Assembly (NCBI RefSeq): GCF_001039355.2
Contig: NW_019775423.1
Location: 307,472 to 371,471 of the forward strand
Length of the DNA: 64,000 nt
Reading direction: 5' to 3'
DNA from: Lingula anatina
Lineage: Eukaryota; Brachiopoda; Lingulata; Lingulida; Lingulidae
The stretch's first letter is position 1; each line of letters opens with the position of its first letter. Positions 1-32,110 of the stretch are shown in pieces. The position numbers and the translations under genes are program-made. A model generated the notes under the pieces. It had not been told where the DNA came from. It did not search any database and worked only from the letters and a program-made list of their open reading frames with translations.

Positions 1-444
1 TTAACATATACATGGATTGTATCGAATTGATCGCCGCATTATGGTAGTTTCCATTACTCGTATACCTGGTTAAATCTAGTCTAAATGTTAGTCTTGACTT
101 CCATTTCCACCTTGGATGAAGCGTTCCAAAGCGTCATGAAAGTTCCACACTTTAATCATCGAGATAGGACAGTTGAACGACTGATAGCATGCTTAGAATT
201 AAGAAACAAAGACCAGGCAGTGCAGTAAATTATACAGGCCAGAGATATTTCAAAGCTGGTCCTTCCATTAAATTGAGCTCTGGCTTCATTCTCAGTTTTT
301 CACCTGATGTTAGTATCCTGCTATGTGGTTATGCCTGTTTGAAATGTATCTGCCCCATTTTATCAATATATGATTTGTATAAAATGAGCCAACATAGACC
401 AATGCCTTTTACACGTGATATTTCTGTTTTATTTTCAGAATAAA

Positions 445-10664
<10,220 letters not shown>

Positions 10665-10746
10665 CACATACACATATATATATAAATATATACATATATA
10701 TATATATATGTGTATGTGTTATAAATACATACACATACACATATAA

Positions 10747-10777
<31 letters not shown>

Positions 10778-12080
10778 AGCTCCTAGTCGGCCACTAATAC
10801 AATTATCCTCTAGCACAACGGGTATTGTGAAAAGTGCAATTAAGAAAACTACTGCAAACTTCCTGGTAGAAGTCAGCCGTTTTCTCCATGCATTTTTGAA
10901 AATATTGCAACCATAACTTGTTGCTTGCCACATTATATTGCCACAATATAGGAAGACTTGTGTTCTCACCCTGAGATTATTGGGACATTAGATGCCCCTG
11001 CACATCTTGAACTTGATTGTCCTTTAAGGAAGTGTGGTTTCTACCAGTAAAAGAACAATTTCCAGGGAATGTTGGTCTTAAATTACATGAAGATGATATT
11101 GATTTTACCCATTTCATTGATTTTAATGAAGTATATATAAATATATATAAATACATACATGACTTATGCTGGAAGTGATGGGAGATAAGAAGGCAGCCAA
11201 GCTTCCTGCTTAATACACTTACACCTCAACAGAACCATCCATTGCTGTAATGACTTAGTTTTCATAAGACGGTACTTTTGATAAGCATAGCTGGACAGCA
11301 GAAAACTCAGGCCAAATTATTTAAAAAGGACATCTTGCAACTGAAGTTGCAGCTTTTATTCTGCTAGTTCCCATGTTCACAAATGAGGCATTTTGTAATG
11401 GGTTGAAATGTTTTCATGTAAAAATTTTAAATTTACTGGCATTTTAGTTTCACTTGAAAAAAATTGTGTCAAAGAGATATTATTTTAAGGCATGCATCTT
11501 AGCAGCCAATTTCACCACTTTTGTCTTATAATACTTTTAAATTTTCAGATCTATGCGTCAAACATATCAATCAAACATTACGGGAATAGGAATGAATTTT
11601 TTGTACAATAAATGCGGAATTTGTAGAAATTGTATGTTCAGTCCAGTTTTCTTTTCTTTTCCTGAGACTGCCCTAGTTATTGGCCTGCAATTTGAAATCA
11701 CCTGGCAGTATTGTCTCCCTATCAATAACAGATGTGCATGGTCAATACTCTGACTCCAACAATTAAGGCACAGACACAGGTGGTAACAATACGTACAGAC
11801 AACTACGGTGCCTGTATAATTAAATGCAGGTCCATGGGTGGGGTTTCCAAAAGAACTCCCCTTTTTTGCTGGGAAAAGGTCCCCTCTGGGTAAAATTTTA
11901 TCTAAGTACATGAAGGTTTCATGGTAAAAGGTTCACATTAATTTTTCAAAAAAAAAAAAAAAAAGAAAACCCTTTTGAAATTGCTGGCTACAGGCCTGAA
12001 ATGTTTGAAAGTCTAAGCATACTATTATAAGAAAATTGTGCACTGGCGTCATTCTGTATAGAGACAATGACAAAGAGGAA
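10665..12080 (+). other. DPP8/9 3' UTR and convergent intergenic region
   Basis: After the DPP8/9 stop there is an AT/CATA microsatellite with strong dyad symmetry (10667-10777), then unique non-coding sequence. A candidate AATAAA poly(A) signal for the plus-strand gene is at 11607-11612. The PSD gene converges from the other side; TTTATT at 12098-12103 (AATAAA on minus) is a candidate 3' end for it, about 5 kb below its last coding exon. No other gene seen. Confidence 0.45.
11827..11998 (+). repeat. MITE relic, same family as 26412-26555
   Basis: The stretch with AAAGGTCCCCTCTGGGTAAA and the end GGCTACAGGCCTG matches the reverse complement of 26412-26555 over most of its length. An A-rich run has been inserted near 11950. 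Its left end is degraded. Confidence 0.65.
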
Positions 12081-12109
12081 AAACACATTTTGTCATGTTT
12101 ATTGCATCA

Positions 12110-13710
12110 AAGTCCAGATAAAACTAGTGTCTGAATCTATCAGCACAATGAGTTAACAATTATTATGGAAAAAGAATGATTAATCTTGGGGCTTTTGACA
12201 ATATCACAATAAACTAACTATTCACAATGTTAAAACTTTTGCATAAATGACAAAACTTTAAGCAACAAACTCCACTGCATTGTAATACAGTAAAAGTACA
12301 TTATAATTACCCAGCTAATCAGTTATGTTCAGTTTCCTATTGTTTTTCACTAAATTATTCATTAGATGTGACACAACATTTCACTGTAATTTGAACACTT
12401 ACAGTGACTCCCATATAACTGTAATCTAACACTTCTGGTTTCAGTTCCCAAGGTTCACATTTACAATATCACACTCATGGAGTACATATGCTTGGATCAA
12501 GACATGTATAGTATAGACCTTATTCTAATTGCTATCCTTCGGCGTCTGTCTCATATATCTGTAACACATACTACTGTAAGTGCCATTTCTAAAGATTGTT
12601 TTGCAATATCTCAAGCTTCCTAATTCAGTGAAAAGAGCTGGCTTTCACAACTTTACACTATCAAGCTTTATAACAAGCAATGCCAAACTTTGTGCACTAC
12701 CACTTGTAAGCTCCAATTCCATAAAGTCCATAAGAATTGTTTAAAATATTAATATTATATAAGGCATCTAAGAAGCAATTTACTAATAAAGATAATGCCT
12801 TCTTCTTCTTCCAAATGGTTCTTAGTGATAGGTGGGACAAATCTTTTAAAATGTCATGGAATAATTGCAATTGCAAGTTGCCATGCCTTCACTTTGCCTC
12901 AACCTTTCTTTTCATTTTCAGTCACAAACTAAATCTTCCTGAACAATGTTGTTAAAAGTTTTTAAATTTTAATTACTTCACATAACCTCATTCTAATACA
13001 AATATATCTCTCAAACACCTGACCTTCAGTTTATTTAATCCTGTGCTTTCTTTTTACCTCCGCCAAGGAGGTTATGTTTTCAATCAATCAATAATCAATA
13101 ATAAACAAAAATTGCTGCCTTGGCGGAGCTCTGCGCTCTCAGAGTGCTTTTCTAGTAAAGTAAATGATTCCACAAAATTTACTGTCTGCATTTCTATCAA
13201 GCTGGTGCTAATTTTCATAATAATTTTTCAACAAAACTATATGATTTAAGTTTGTCTGAGGATAAATTTGATGTGAACTAATTTCAAGGTAAGTTCCTGA
13301 AGCAGTTTACCTATAGACTAATCCCAGTGTTTTTCAGAATGACCCACAATAAACCTCTTGGGTTTAAGGATCTTATACTGATGTCAAGAATTTACCAACC
13401 CCATACATGGGATCTGGAATCCCACATTAATCACACTAGTTAACAGATTCTACGATGATCCCATTTCTATCCAGATCCCATATTAATCTCATGGTATCAG
13501 GGATTCAAAAACTTATTTACAAAGTTTCCTACACTGAAAGGCCGTTTCCATATCCACTACATACTGAATTATCAAATATAACAGTGACTACTCCCAAATG
13601 TTTCACACACACGATTCATAGTGTTTGCTCAGGTATGGGGGTGCTGCTTTTGCTTTTAATTGCTTCTTACTCCTAAAAATGGTAAATATAAGATTTTGAA
13701 GAGAAGCGTT
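12110..13710. other. non-coding stretch, possible distal PSD 3' UTR
   Basis: AT-rich sequence without a supportable gene apart from the short MITE copy at 13056-13155. If PSD transcripts end near 12.1 kb this would be 3' UTR, but nothing in the sequence proves that. Confidence 0.3.
13056..13155. repeat. internally deleted MITE of the CCTCCGCCAAGG family
   Basis: It begins ACCTCCGCCAAGGAGGTTAT and ends TGCCTTGGCGGAG, followed by the CTGCGCTCTCAGAGTGCTTT tail. The ends and tail match those of the full-length copies at 45711-45993 and 62722-63000, but only about 100 bp remain. Confidence 0.8.
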
Positions 13711-13959
13711 AAAATAGCACAGCAGTGCAACAAGCCAAATTTAGAAACACACTTTGGACATCTATATGAATGCTATGAAAACTAATATTTGTATATAGTA
13801 TGACAACTATGGGAAAGAAGTCATATCTGCATTTTTTTCTCTGAAATAAGCATGGAAAAAATTTAGACAACTGTTTAAATCTTGAACATCTGTTACACTG
13901 TATTATTCAAATGGTACCACTAGTCATCACATAATGAATAAGCAAAAAAAAAAAAAAAA

Positions 13960-13984
13960 NNNNNNNNNNNNNNNNNNNNNNNNN
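13960..13984. other. assembly gap, 25 N inside poly(A)
   Basis: Twenty-five N bases are flanked on both sides by A-runs, replacing the short A-run seen in the sister block near 15868. Confidence 0.99.
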
Positions 13985-15452
13985 AAAAAAAAAAAAAAAA
14001 ACCAATCTGATCACACAAAAGCACTGTAAAATATGTTTTTGCACAAACTGTTAGTCTAAGAAGCATGTTCAAACCAAGTGTAGTCAAATGCAGCATACCA
14101 GTAATAGTATGTCTAATGGCATGTTATACTATGTCTTTGTTATAATAAATAAAAATACTTTCATGAAATATCCATAGCAGGCTGCTAGATCCGTGCTGCT
14201 GCTGTCATGCAAAACTAAAGAACTAAATCATTTAAGGATCAGTTAATCATCAGCACGTATGCCCCTCCCACCAACTTACCTGTTAACCCACCTACTTTAC
14301 CCCCAATCAAGTACCCCGCCAATTTCACTGAGCCACCCACCACCCATCTACTCTTTCCTTCCGCCCACCAACCCCACACCCCCCCTATACTGATGCACCC
14401 CCTCACCCACCAACATCCAACGGATGGCTCTCAAAAATGCACACTGATTGTACATCACGACAGCCCCACTATGACAGCACTTTACAGATATTTCATGAAA
14501 GAATAAGTTTGCAGTACTACACAACTAGCAATCCAGCACCAACCAAGCTGAGAGTTTGGCTATGTGTGCATTCCACAGCAGAAGCATAAGTGTCTCAATA
14601 TCTTATAATTATAGGTGTCTATACAAAATTAACATGGGACTGCAGTCTCAAAACAAAGTTTTTAAAATGACCCCAACAAAAGGAATAATGTGAGACAAAT
14701 AAACTGACAGGTGTCTGTTTTGTTTTATACTATGAAGGTAAGAAATCTGTTGCTTTATTAAAACAGATAGCAGATCATTGAAAATACATTGAGCAAATTT
14801 CTTGCCAGGGGTCTGTTTAACAAAATGCCTCTAGTTTTGGGAGTTAGATAAGACTGCCAACAACAGAAAGCTGACATCATAATGTATTTCAGCATTTTCT
14901 ATATAATGGCCAAAACTGACTGTCACCAATGAGAGTAAAATTCATTGTCAAGACAAGTATATGGATTAATTTAGTGGTTTTTCTACCAGCTAATTTTATC
15001 ATTAGTCATTTTGCGAAACAGGCCCAAAGTTTTTAATCTCATTGAACATTTAAATGCAGGAGAAAGTGTGTTCTATGTTTCATATGTGACTTATGCACCG
15101 GTAATTATATTTGCTACCACAAATTCTATAGCACAGCACCTACTATTAACTTAAAGATACAATTATTCTACATTCAAAATTTATAAATTTAAAAAGGTAC
15201 ATTCACAAACAACAAAAACTAAAAACAATAAATGGGTAATGACAGTTCTTTACAGCAGATAAAATCAAGAAACAGAAAATGCACTGATTTCAAAATAAAA
15301 TCCAATTGATAATTTTTGCCCCTTTTCATTCCTGGTCTCTGAAAATGCATCCAAAACCAACACAATACAAAATCACAATACTTGCAACATATCACAAGCT
15401 GCTGTCAAGGTAACAAACAAAATACACTGATATAGCATTCCATGGTTGTCAA

Positions 15453-15549
15453 CTACAAGTAAGTATCATGGTTTTTCCTATTGATATGAAGATTTCTCTG
15501 GTAGTTCTCATACACCAAATGCGCAGCAGCCGATCCCGCATTCTTTTCC
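15453..15549 (-). CDS. alternative last exon of PSD/EFA6, copy 2
   Basis: On the minus strand an acceptor (CTTTCTTTTTAAG) is followed by an open frame that encodes EKNAGSAAAHLVYENYQRN and ends HDTYL-stop. It enters in phase 2, exactly the phase left by the donor at 20668-20667 inside the PSD read-through exon. Joined there, it replaces the last 15 residues of the 956-aa form and gives 973 aa. Compared with the copy at 17529-17625 it has one silent and one Tyr/Phe change, so the frame is preserved. The C-terminal DTYL fits a class I PDZ ligand. No transcript evidence is available; the N at 15617 means this may be an allele of the other copy. Confidence 0.65.
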
Positions 15550-15618
15550 CTTAAAAAGAAAGAGAAAAGGCAAATAGCAAACTACAGGAGCAACCCAAAC
15601 AAAGCCACAGGGGGTANC

Positions 15619-17690
15619 ATAGCACAGCAGTGCAACAAGCCAAATTTAGAAACACACATTGGACTTCTACATGAATGCTATGAAAACTAGACACAAAAAA
15701 TATTTGGTAATATTTGTATATAGTAAGATAACTATAGGAAAGAAGTCATATCTGCATTTTTTTCTCTGAAATAAGCATGAAAAAAATTAAGACAACTGTT
15801 TAAATCTTGAATATCTGTTACACTATACTATTCAAATGGTACCACTAGTCATCACATAACGCATTAGCAAAAAACCCAATCTGATCACACAAAAGCACTG
15901 TAAAATATGTTTTTGCACAAACTGTTAGTCTAAGAAGCAGGTTCAAACCAGGTCTAGTCAAATGCAGCATTCGGTAATGGTGTGTCTAATGGCATGTTAT
16001 GCTACATCTTTGTTATAATAAATAAATAAAAATACTTTCATGAAATATCTATAGCGGGCTGCTAGATCCGTGCTGATGCCGTCATGCAAAACTAAAGAAC
16101 TATAAATCATTTAAGGATCAGTTAATCATCAGCACGTATGCCCCTCCCACCAACTTACCTGTTAACCCACCTACTTTCCCCCCCCAATCAAGTACCCCAC
16201 CAATTTCACTGAGCCACCCACCAACCACCCACCCACTATCCAGATACTGCCAGGGGTGGATCCAGAGATATTTTCTGACAGTCTTCTAAATTATTAAATT
16301 TGTTGATCCATGCTCCATTTTTGACCGTCTTCTGACAACAAAAATTAGATACCCCGTCAGTGTAAACTTGAAAATCTGACCATCTTCCTGAAGACCCAGA
16401 AGACAGCCTCAATCTGGCCCCATACTCTTCCCTTTCACCCACCAACCCTCTTACCCACACCCGCATACACCAATGTACCCCCACCCACCAGCATCCAATG
16501 GATGGCTCTCAAAAATGCACTCTGAATATAGTTCACGAAAGCTCTACCATGACAGCACTTTATAGATATTTCATGAAAGAATATGTTTGCAGTACTACAC
16601 AACTAGCAATCCAGCACCAACCAAGCTGAGAGTTTGGCTATGTATGCATTCCACAGCAGAAGCATAAGTGTCCCAATATCTTATAATTATAGGTGTCTAT
16701 ACAAAATTAACATGGGACTGCAGTCTCAAAACAAATTTTTTAAAAATGACCCCAACAAAAGGAATAATGTGAGACAAATAAACTGACAGGTGTCTGTTTT
16801 GTGTTATATACTCTGAAGGTAAGAAACCTGTTGTTTTATGAAACTGATAGCAGATCATTGAAAATACATTGAGCAAATTTCTTGCCAGGGGTCTGTTTAA
16901 CAAAATGTCTCTAGTTTTGGGAGTTAGATAAGACTGCCAACATCAGAAAGCTGACATAATGTATTTTAGCATTTTCTACATAATGGCCAAAATGGGCCAT
17001 CACTAATGAGAGTAAAATTCATTGTCAAGACAAGTATATGGATTAATTTAGTGGTTTTTCTACCAGCTAATTTTATCGTTAGTCATTTTGTGAAACAGGC
17101 CCAAAGTTTTTAATCTCATTGAACATTTAAATGCAGGAGAAAGGGTGTTCTATGTTTCATATGTGACTTATGCACCGGTAATTATAATCGCTACCACAAA
17201 CTCTATAGCACAGCACCTACTATTAACTTAAAGATACAATTATTCTACATTCAAAATTTATAAATTAAAAAGGTACATTCACAAACAACAAAAACTAAAA
17301 ACAATAAATGGCTAATGACAGTTCTTCACAGCAGATAAAATCAATAAACAGAAAATGCACTGATTTCAAAATAAAATCCAATTGATAATTTTTGCCCCTT
17401 TTCATTCCTGGTCTCTGAAAATGCATTCAAAACCAACACAATACAAAATCACAATACTTGCAACATATCACAAGCCGCTGTCAAGGTAACAAACAAAATA
17501 CACTGATATAGCATTCCATGGTTGTCAACTACAAGTAAGTATCATGGTTTTTCCTATTGATATGAAGATTTCTCTGGTAGTTCTCAAACACCAAATGCGC
17601 AGCAGCTGATCCCGCATTCTTTTCCCTTAAAAAGAAAGAGAAAAGGCAAATAGCAAACTACAGGAGCAACCCAAACAAAGCCACAGGGGG
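15619..17690. repeat. near-identical tandem block, distal copy (PSD 3' region)
   Basis: Sister of 13714-15616. It carries the alternative last exon at 17529-17625. It also holds an extra segment of about 185 bp (roughly 16240-16424, starting near GGGGTGGATCCAG) that is absent from the sister block, which looks like a presence/absence insertion. Confidence 0.9.
17529..17625 (-). CDS. alternative last exon of PSD/EFA6, copy 1
   Basis: Same structure as the exon at 15453-15549: polypyrimidine tract, AAG acceptor, single base completing an Arg codon from the donor at 20668-20667, then 31 codons and TAG. The product ends NHDTYL. It is the nearer of the two copies to the main gene. Conservation of phase, frame and stop in both copies argues that it is a real coding exon. 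The C-terminus looks like a PDZ-binding tail, which would be a sensible addition to a membrane-associated Arf6 exchange factor; that function is inference. Confidence 0.7.
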
Positions 17691-19900
17691 GAAACAAAGG
17701 TATGCTACAACACAAGGAAAGTATTTAAACACATGCACAACTATTTATAAATATATATGTGTAATATGGATAACCAAAAGACCAATTATGCATATTAGAC
17801 TATGATAGGATGAATTAGTTTGCAAAACAAATCTAAACAAATATGATTGAGTATCATAAGCAGGGGAACTAAGGTATAAAATTCAAGGAAAATTCCCATC
17901 ATGTTTTTCATGAAAAGTCCCAACTGTCCTCTTTAATAAATTGATAAATCATAATTATTGCTCTGCTCATGTAGTGGAAGCCCTACTGTCTTTTGAAATT
18001 TTCAGCTATTATTTCTACATTATCCACTTAAAATATATCAAACAAGATAAATTAAATGATATTTACAAAGAAGTTTTAGTTTAATAATTCAATGTGAAAT
18101 AAGAAATATATAGTCCAAATGAGAATTCTAGTTTGTAATAAAGTTCCTGCTCATTTTAATGAATTTCATTATCTTTAAGAATAAAAAGCACCTTCTACAA
18201 GGCTTTGACATATTTCAACTGTTCATATTTTGGTTCCGTTTCAATAGCTTTCAACTGGTTTCTTAGTTACAACAAAATGTTCTTATAAACATCTGTTCCA
18301 AACAGGGTTAAAATCTAGCTCTACAAAGCAATTTTTAAGTGATTAAGAAAAGTACCATAAGATGTTAACACTAGCTCTGGTAACCAACTCCCACAATAGA
18401 CATCAGTGATAGAAGAAAGGTAAAAGCAAGACAAGCCCACCACAAATTTGCACTCTCTGTTAAACTAACATCATCCAAGTGTCAATTAAGCAATATATAT
18501 GAGCTTTCATATATGACAGGCAATACTGCTATAACTCCATTGCTAACATGCTTCTACATTCAGAAATAACTAAATGCTATGGAGACAAGTTTGTTAACTT
18601 TTATATTCCATCACACTTCATCATAAATGCTACACTATGAGTGAACTAATCTCGGGTATCTTTCCAGGAACAGATCTTCATATTTAGCTGGGAGATTCAT
18701 CTTGTTTCTTCCAGAAGACCACAAAATTGTTTTTTTAAACCAGCAGCATTGACTAGGCATTGGGCTTAACTTGAAAACCTGACTAGGCCATTTATTCATC
18801 AAAATACATGCATACATATTCATAAATATCAAATTATAAGACTGGACTAGCAGCTTAACAAAAAACAAATTCATGCACAAATTTAAATGAACTGTTACAT
18901 CTCACTTAAAAAGGATATGTTATCAACAATTCCAATCGCAAAATATTGATGCATCTATCAACAACTGTCCAAATGATGTTATAGTTTAGAAATATCAGCA
19001 AGAACAAAAATCTTCAATATATTTTAAGAAATCAGCAAATAAAAAATAAATAAGACAATTGCACAAAATACATAAGGGGCAATTATATGTAGTTTCTGAG
19101 AATAAAATGCATTCAAATAAATCATAACAGGTATGGTTTTCATCAAAATATATGCCATGTAACACAAACACTCATTGGTTTATAATCTTAATGCTTAGAT
19201 GAACTTGGTAATCGTAATTAGCTTCTTTTTTATCTATGGGGAAATTGTTGCAAATCTTTTCTTTCCAGACATAAATAAATAAATAAATAACCATTTGCAA
19301 ACTAGTTTTCATCAGAGTTAATTACTTACTGATATCAATCAGTAAGACTTTGCAAAAGTAATTTATGGCATATTTTCCTTCTATTAAAGTTAAAAAATGG
19401 AAATAAAAAAACTAATGAAAACCAATAACATTTGAGCATGTTTTGTCTCAAAATAATGACATAAATATTTGTAATAGTAAGTATTAAGTCCTAGACTTTA
19501 ACAGAGGTTATTATTACTAGGATTGTGCACCTACTCAACTGATTGTCTGAAACAAAAAAAGCATGCTTCTATATGGAAAACTATGGCATAAATGTTGATA
19601 TTGTTTTAACTAAAAGCCACAGAAGTCCCCTTGTGGTCGACATGAACCAGAATAATTTGGAAAACAAATGCAAACACATGCCTAACTACCATTAATTAAA
19701 ACAACTTGATAATTTGAATGATAGTATAAATAATTACATGGAAAATAAACAATCTAAAAAAATTTGACTCCTCAACAGCTTTGAAACAAGATGTCAAAAA
19801 GAGAACGCTTTCTCTCAACTTGCAACATACTTGTACTGTGTTGTAAGCTTTCCAGCCAAAAAGATGGCTAAAACACAGAATGCATCATACCTCTAAGTCT
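17691..19900. other. PSD intronic/3' non-coding stretch
   Basis: AT-rich sequence between the alternative last exon and the main PSD exons, with an AATA microsatellite near 19270. I see no gene or structured element in it. Confidence 0.4.
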
Positions 19901-19912
19901 AGTATGAGACCA

Positions 19913-20096
19913 GGGCTCCGTATCTCGAAAGGTTTGCTATGTTGCGCACGTGCGCAAGTGTCTCGATTCCATAACTGATTCTATTTCGTGCGGAAGTGTC
20001 TCGATTCTATAAGCGATTCTTTCCAGATACGGGGCCATGGAATCGAGACGCTTGCGCACGTGCGCAACATAGCTAACCTTTCGAGATACGGAGCCC
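19913..20096. repeat. fold-back MITE with very long inverted repeats
   Basis: The left arm starts GGGCTCCGTATCTCGAAAGG; the right arm ends in its reverse complement (CCTTTCGAGATACGGAGCCC). The arms run about 59 bp each and leave only a short centre, so a single strand could form a near-continuous hairpin. Each arm contains the 16-bp palindrome TTGCGCACGTGCGCAA. No reading frame; probably a non-autonomous DNA transposon in the 3' part of the PSD gene. Confidence 0.85.
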
Positions 20097-20622
20097 AGTG
20101 CAATTATCATCTTAAAGCAGTTGGCTAAAACATAGGATGAATTACATGTGCAAATAATTGAAGTTGAATCAGATGGTGCTAATAAGAACTAGAGATTCAG
20201 AACCTAAAATTACAGATGACATGATCAACAATAAATGAAATTAAAAATCTGTGTAGATAATGTGAACCACAGTGAAACAGAACTTAGTAATGGGTTCTGG
20301 GCCAGCAGTAGTGGAAGCTTAGGCAATTACCATTACTGATGCCATAAGCAAAGCAGTTAATAATAAATTAGACAACAATCACCCCATCTTGAGTAACATA
20401 AGTCACCATTTTAAGACGTCCCTTATTATCAGACCAAGCTTCAATGGATTATATGTATTGCCTTAACAAAAATAATCACATAGAATGAGTTTTGAATTAT
20501 TGTTATAACTGTTATCATTATTATTATTATAATGATGATGATTATCAATATTATGTGAAATTACTGGCCTATCCCAGGCAGGCAGTCAGTTAGTGTGTGT
20601 CTAATTCCCCCAAAAGCATTCC

Positions 20623-29478
<8,856 letters not shown>

Positions 29479-30737
29479 GTTGTCAGCCTTTAAGCAAGCA
29501 GCATAATTTATTACAGCACTTTCATTTCATTTTCTTCAGCCTTTCTTGTTTAAGTGTTTTGTTTTTGTTTGTTCACTGCTTAAACTTTGCCCAGAAACCT
29601 TTTTTTAAGAAGAATCTGAAAGAACAGCAATAACAATAAATATTTGACAAATCAAACACAAATGCTTTTGTCCTTCTTCTTGAAAAAGAATTAAACAAAT
29701 TGTCTTTCTTATCATTGTGCACTTACAATTGTTAATAATCAATGTTTACCAGAGCATGAAAAGTGTCTACAAGATGTTTGCTCAATAAAAGCAAGGAGAA
29801 TGAATTGTTATTTTGACACATTCTCAACTTTTGCCCTTTGGGTTTAAAACTAAGTGAACTTATGCCATGTAATTGAAAAACAACCTGAAATGCCCTGAGA
29901 AAAAAAGCTATAGTCATTAAAATGCTATAACTCAATGTTATTATGTAAGGACTGGCAAAAATAAAATAAAATCACCCCAAAAATAAATAAATAAAAGGAA
30001 AAAGTCTGAATTAATAAGGAAACAAGTGATTAACACTGAATAATGAACCACTATGTGGCCACTTTCAGTGCTCATTACATTGACTTGGAGATGTCTAACT
30101 ACTGATAAGCAACATTTATGTGGTTAAACCTCTGCATACTTCTCCATAAATGGCCCAATCAATACTTCAACCACTCACATCTAAACGACTCTCTGCATCA
30201 CAAAAGAAAGTCATATACATGTTAGTACAGTATCAATTTTGGAGCTGTGAATCCAAATATTATATGAAATATACACATGACCACGACATACAAAAATAAT
30301 TCAGACATACTACTACTGCATCAGTTGAGATGAGTGACATGAATAAAATTCCTACCATATTCATCATTGACCGCATTTCAAGTCCATGAGATATATGCAT
30401 GTTTACGCTGCATTTTTTGTTCGTTGGTTTCAATGCTTGTCTAAAACATGAATACAAGATGTCTTGAACAGTTGAACCAAAACATCCGTTTTGATTTTTG
30501 AAAGCTGTAAAATACGTAGACACCATCGTCTACCTCAGATGCACACAGCAGACTTTTGTAAGCAGGCAGCGGTTTGAAAATACACAAACACAGCAGCAGA
30601 TGGCAGGTGCATGATAATCGTGCCACTCAAATCTCAACGAAGGCCGACAATGAATGAATATAAAAATGGCATATAATTCAGTTTTTGATACCCTTTTAAT
30701 CATTTCAAAACGTTGTGTTGAATTTACAAGTACTCAC

Positions 30738-31126
30738 CTCAGCAGGGACCAGCTCCACGGCTGATCAGAGAACACATCATTGACATATTTAGGTTTTCTT
30801 CCGCAGGTGATGAATGTAAATTGTCAAAGAACGAAATCTCGAGCACCACTCGAGATTTTTCGAGAAGTAGAGGCACTGATGGTAAATAGAGATACACTCT
30901 AGCGTTTGTTGGGATATATTATTTCTTCTCTTCGATTGAATGTTTGTCTATTTGCGTGTAAGGAAGACAAGAATACGTTCTGATATTCATAAAATCTTGA
31001 TGCACTAACAGTCAAACGCCTCGGCAATACATTGTTAGGACAAGTGTTTCGTCTAAGTTCCAAAATTTGGACTGCCGCTGTCTGTCTGCTCTGTGTGTAT
31101 CGTTCAAAGCTACGCCTAGAAGAAGT
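30738..31126. promoter_or_regulatory. head-to-head promoter region of PSD (minus) and caspase (plus)
   Basis: A minus-strand donor (GAG|GTGAGT) at 30737-30736 marks the end of a non-coding first exon of the PSD gene. The caspase ATG is at 31127 on the other strand. The two transcription starts must therefore lie within a few hundred bases, so the two genes probably share a bidirectional promoter. A perfect hairpin (30834-30858) lies in it. No TATA box is obvious. Transcription starts are inferred, not seen. Confidence 0.6.
30834..30858. promoter_or_regulatory. perfect 10-bp-arm hairpin in shared promoter
   Basis: AAATCTCGAG, loop CACCA, CTCGAGATTT. The arms are exact reverse complements. It could be a dimeric protein-binding site or an RNA hairpin in the PSD 5' UTR exon; the sequence does not decide. 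Confidence 0.7.
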
Positions 31127-32062
31127 ATGGATGATTCAGAGCCAGACCTAGGTAAAGTAGTGATAATATGAAGAGTAATTCAAAACCGTTATGTAATATT
31201 TCCCAGATTTATTATAACGGCATACATGTAAGGTTTAGATTTGTTTTTTNNNNNNNNNNNNNNNNNNNNNNNNNNNNNNNNNNNNNNNNNNNNNNNNNNN
31301 NNNNNNNNNNNNNNNNNNNNNNNNNNNNNNNNNNNNNNNNNNNNNNNNNNNNNNNNNNNNNNNNNNNNNNNNNNNNNNNNNNNNNNNNNNNNNNNNNNNN
31401 NNNNNNNNNNNNNNNNNNNNNNNNNNNNNNNNNNNNNNNNNNNNNNNNNNNNNNNNNNNNNNNNNNNNNNNNNNNNNNNNNNNNNNNNNNNNNNNNNNNN
31501 NNNNNNNNNNNNNNNNAGAGAGAAAGCGATAAAGCAGTTTGGGGAGTGTTGCAAATGTGCTAAGATGTTTTTCATAAACATGTAGATAAATTGCCTTTAC
31601 AGGTAAATTAATAACAACAAAAAAGTATGAGAAACTTTTCCATTATATTAGCTTTATAATTTAGGGTTATCTTTTAACTTTTATCACTTACAGTGGATGC
31701 AAACCTAGCTCATGCAGCAGGAGGGTGAGTTCAGTATCACTGAAACAGTAATATTTCCAAGATTTGAGTTTTATCAATTTGTGCAGCTTCAGCATTAAAT
31801 GTAGGTCTCATACATGTAGCTCATTTTATTATTCTTCAAGCTTTAAACATGTAGAGCAAATTCTTGGGTAAAATGTTGATTTTGAATCACTTTTCAATCA
31901 TTTTAGGTGCCTTTTCTAAATTTTAGCTATTCCATTCATTCAGCACAATGTATCAGAATATTTTTTCTTGTGTTTGTTTTGCCAAATTTATTGCTATCTC
32001 ACACCATGATATTTATAAGTCCTTGTGTTGATCCACATTATAGTAAAAATTGCTTTTTTACT

Positions 32063-32110
<48 letters not shown>

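Larger units (their letters stand above)
13714..15616. repeat. near-identical tandem block, proximal copy (PSD 3' region)
   Basis: This block matches 15619-17690 over its whole length at a few percent divergence, with small indels. It carries one copy of the alternative PSD last exon (15453-15549). A 25-base N gap (13960-13984) sits inside an A-run that is short in the other copy. The two blocks are separated by an isolated N at 15617, so they may be two alleles rather than a genomic duplication. Confidence 0.9.

Noticed and set aside
1-438. 84-aa frame at 189-443 as the true DPP8/9 start
   Set aside because: It ends in the polypyrimidine tract of the acceptor at 437-438 and is in a different frame from the protease.
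13960-13984. Possible CRISPR or satellite array near the gap
   Set aside because: Only A homopolymers flank the N run; no repeat-spacer pattern anywhere in the window.
31168-31585. Open frames across the 267-base N gap
   Set aside because: They consist of unknown residues; nothing can be inferred.
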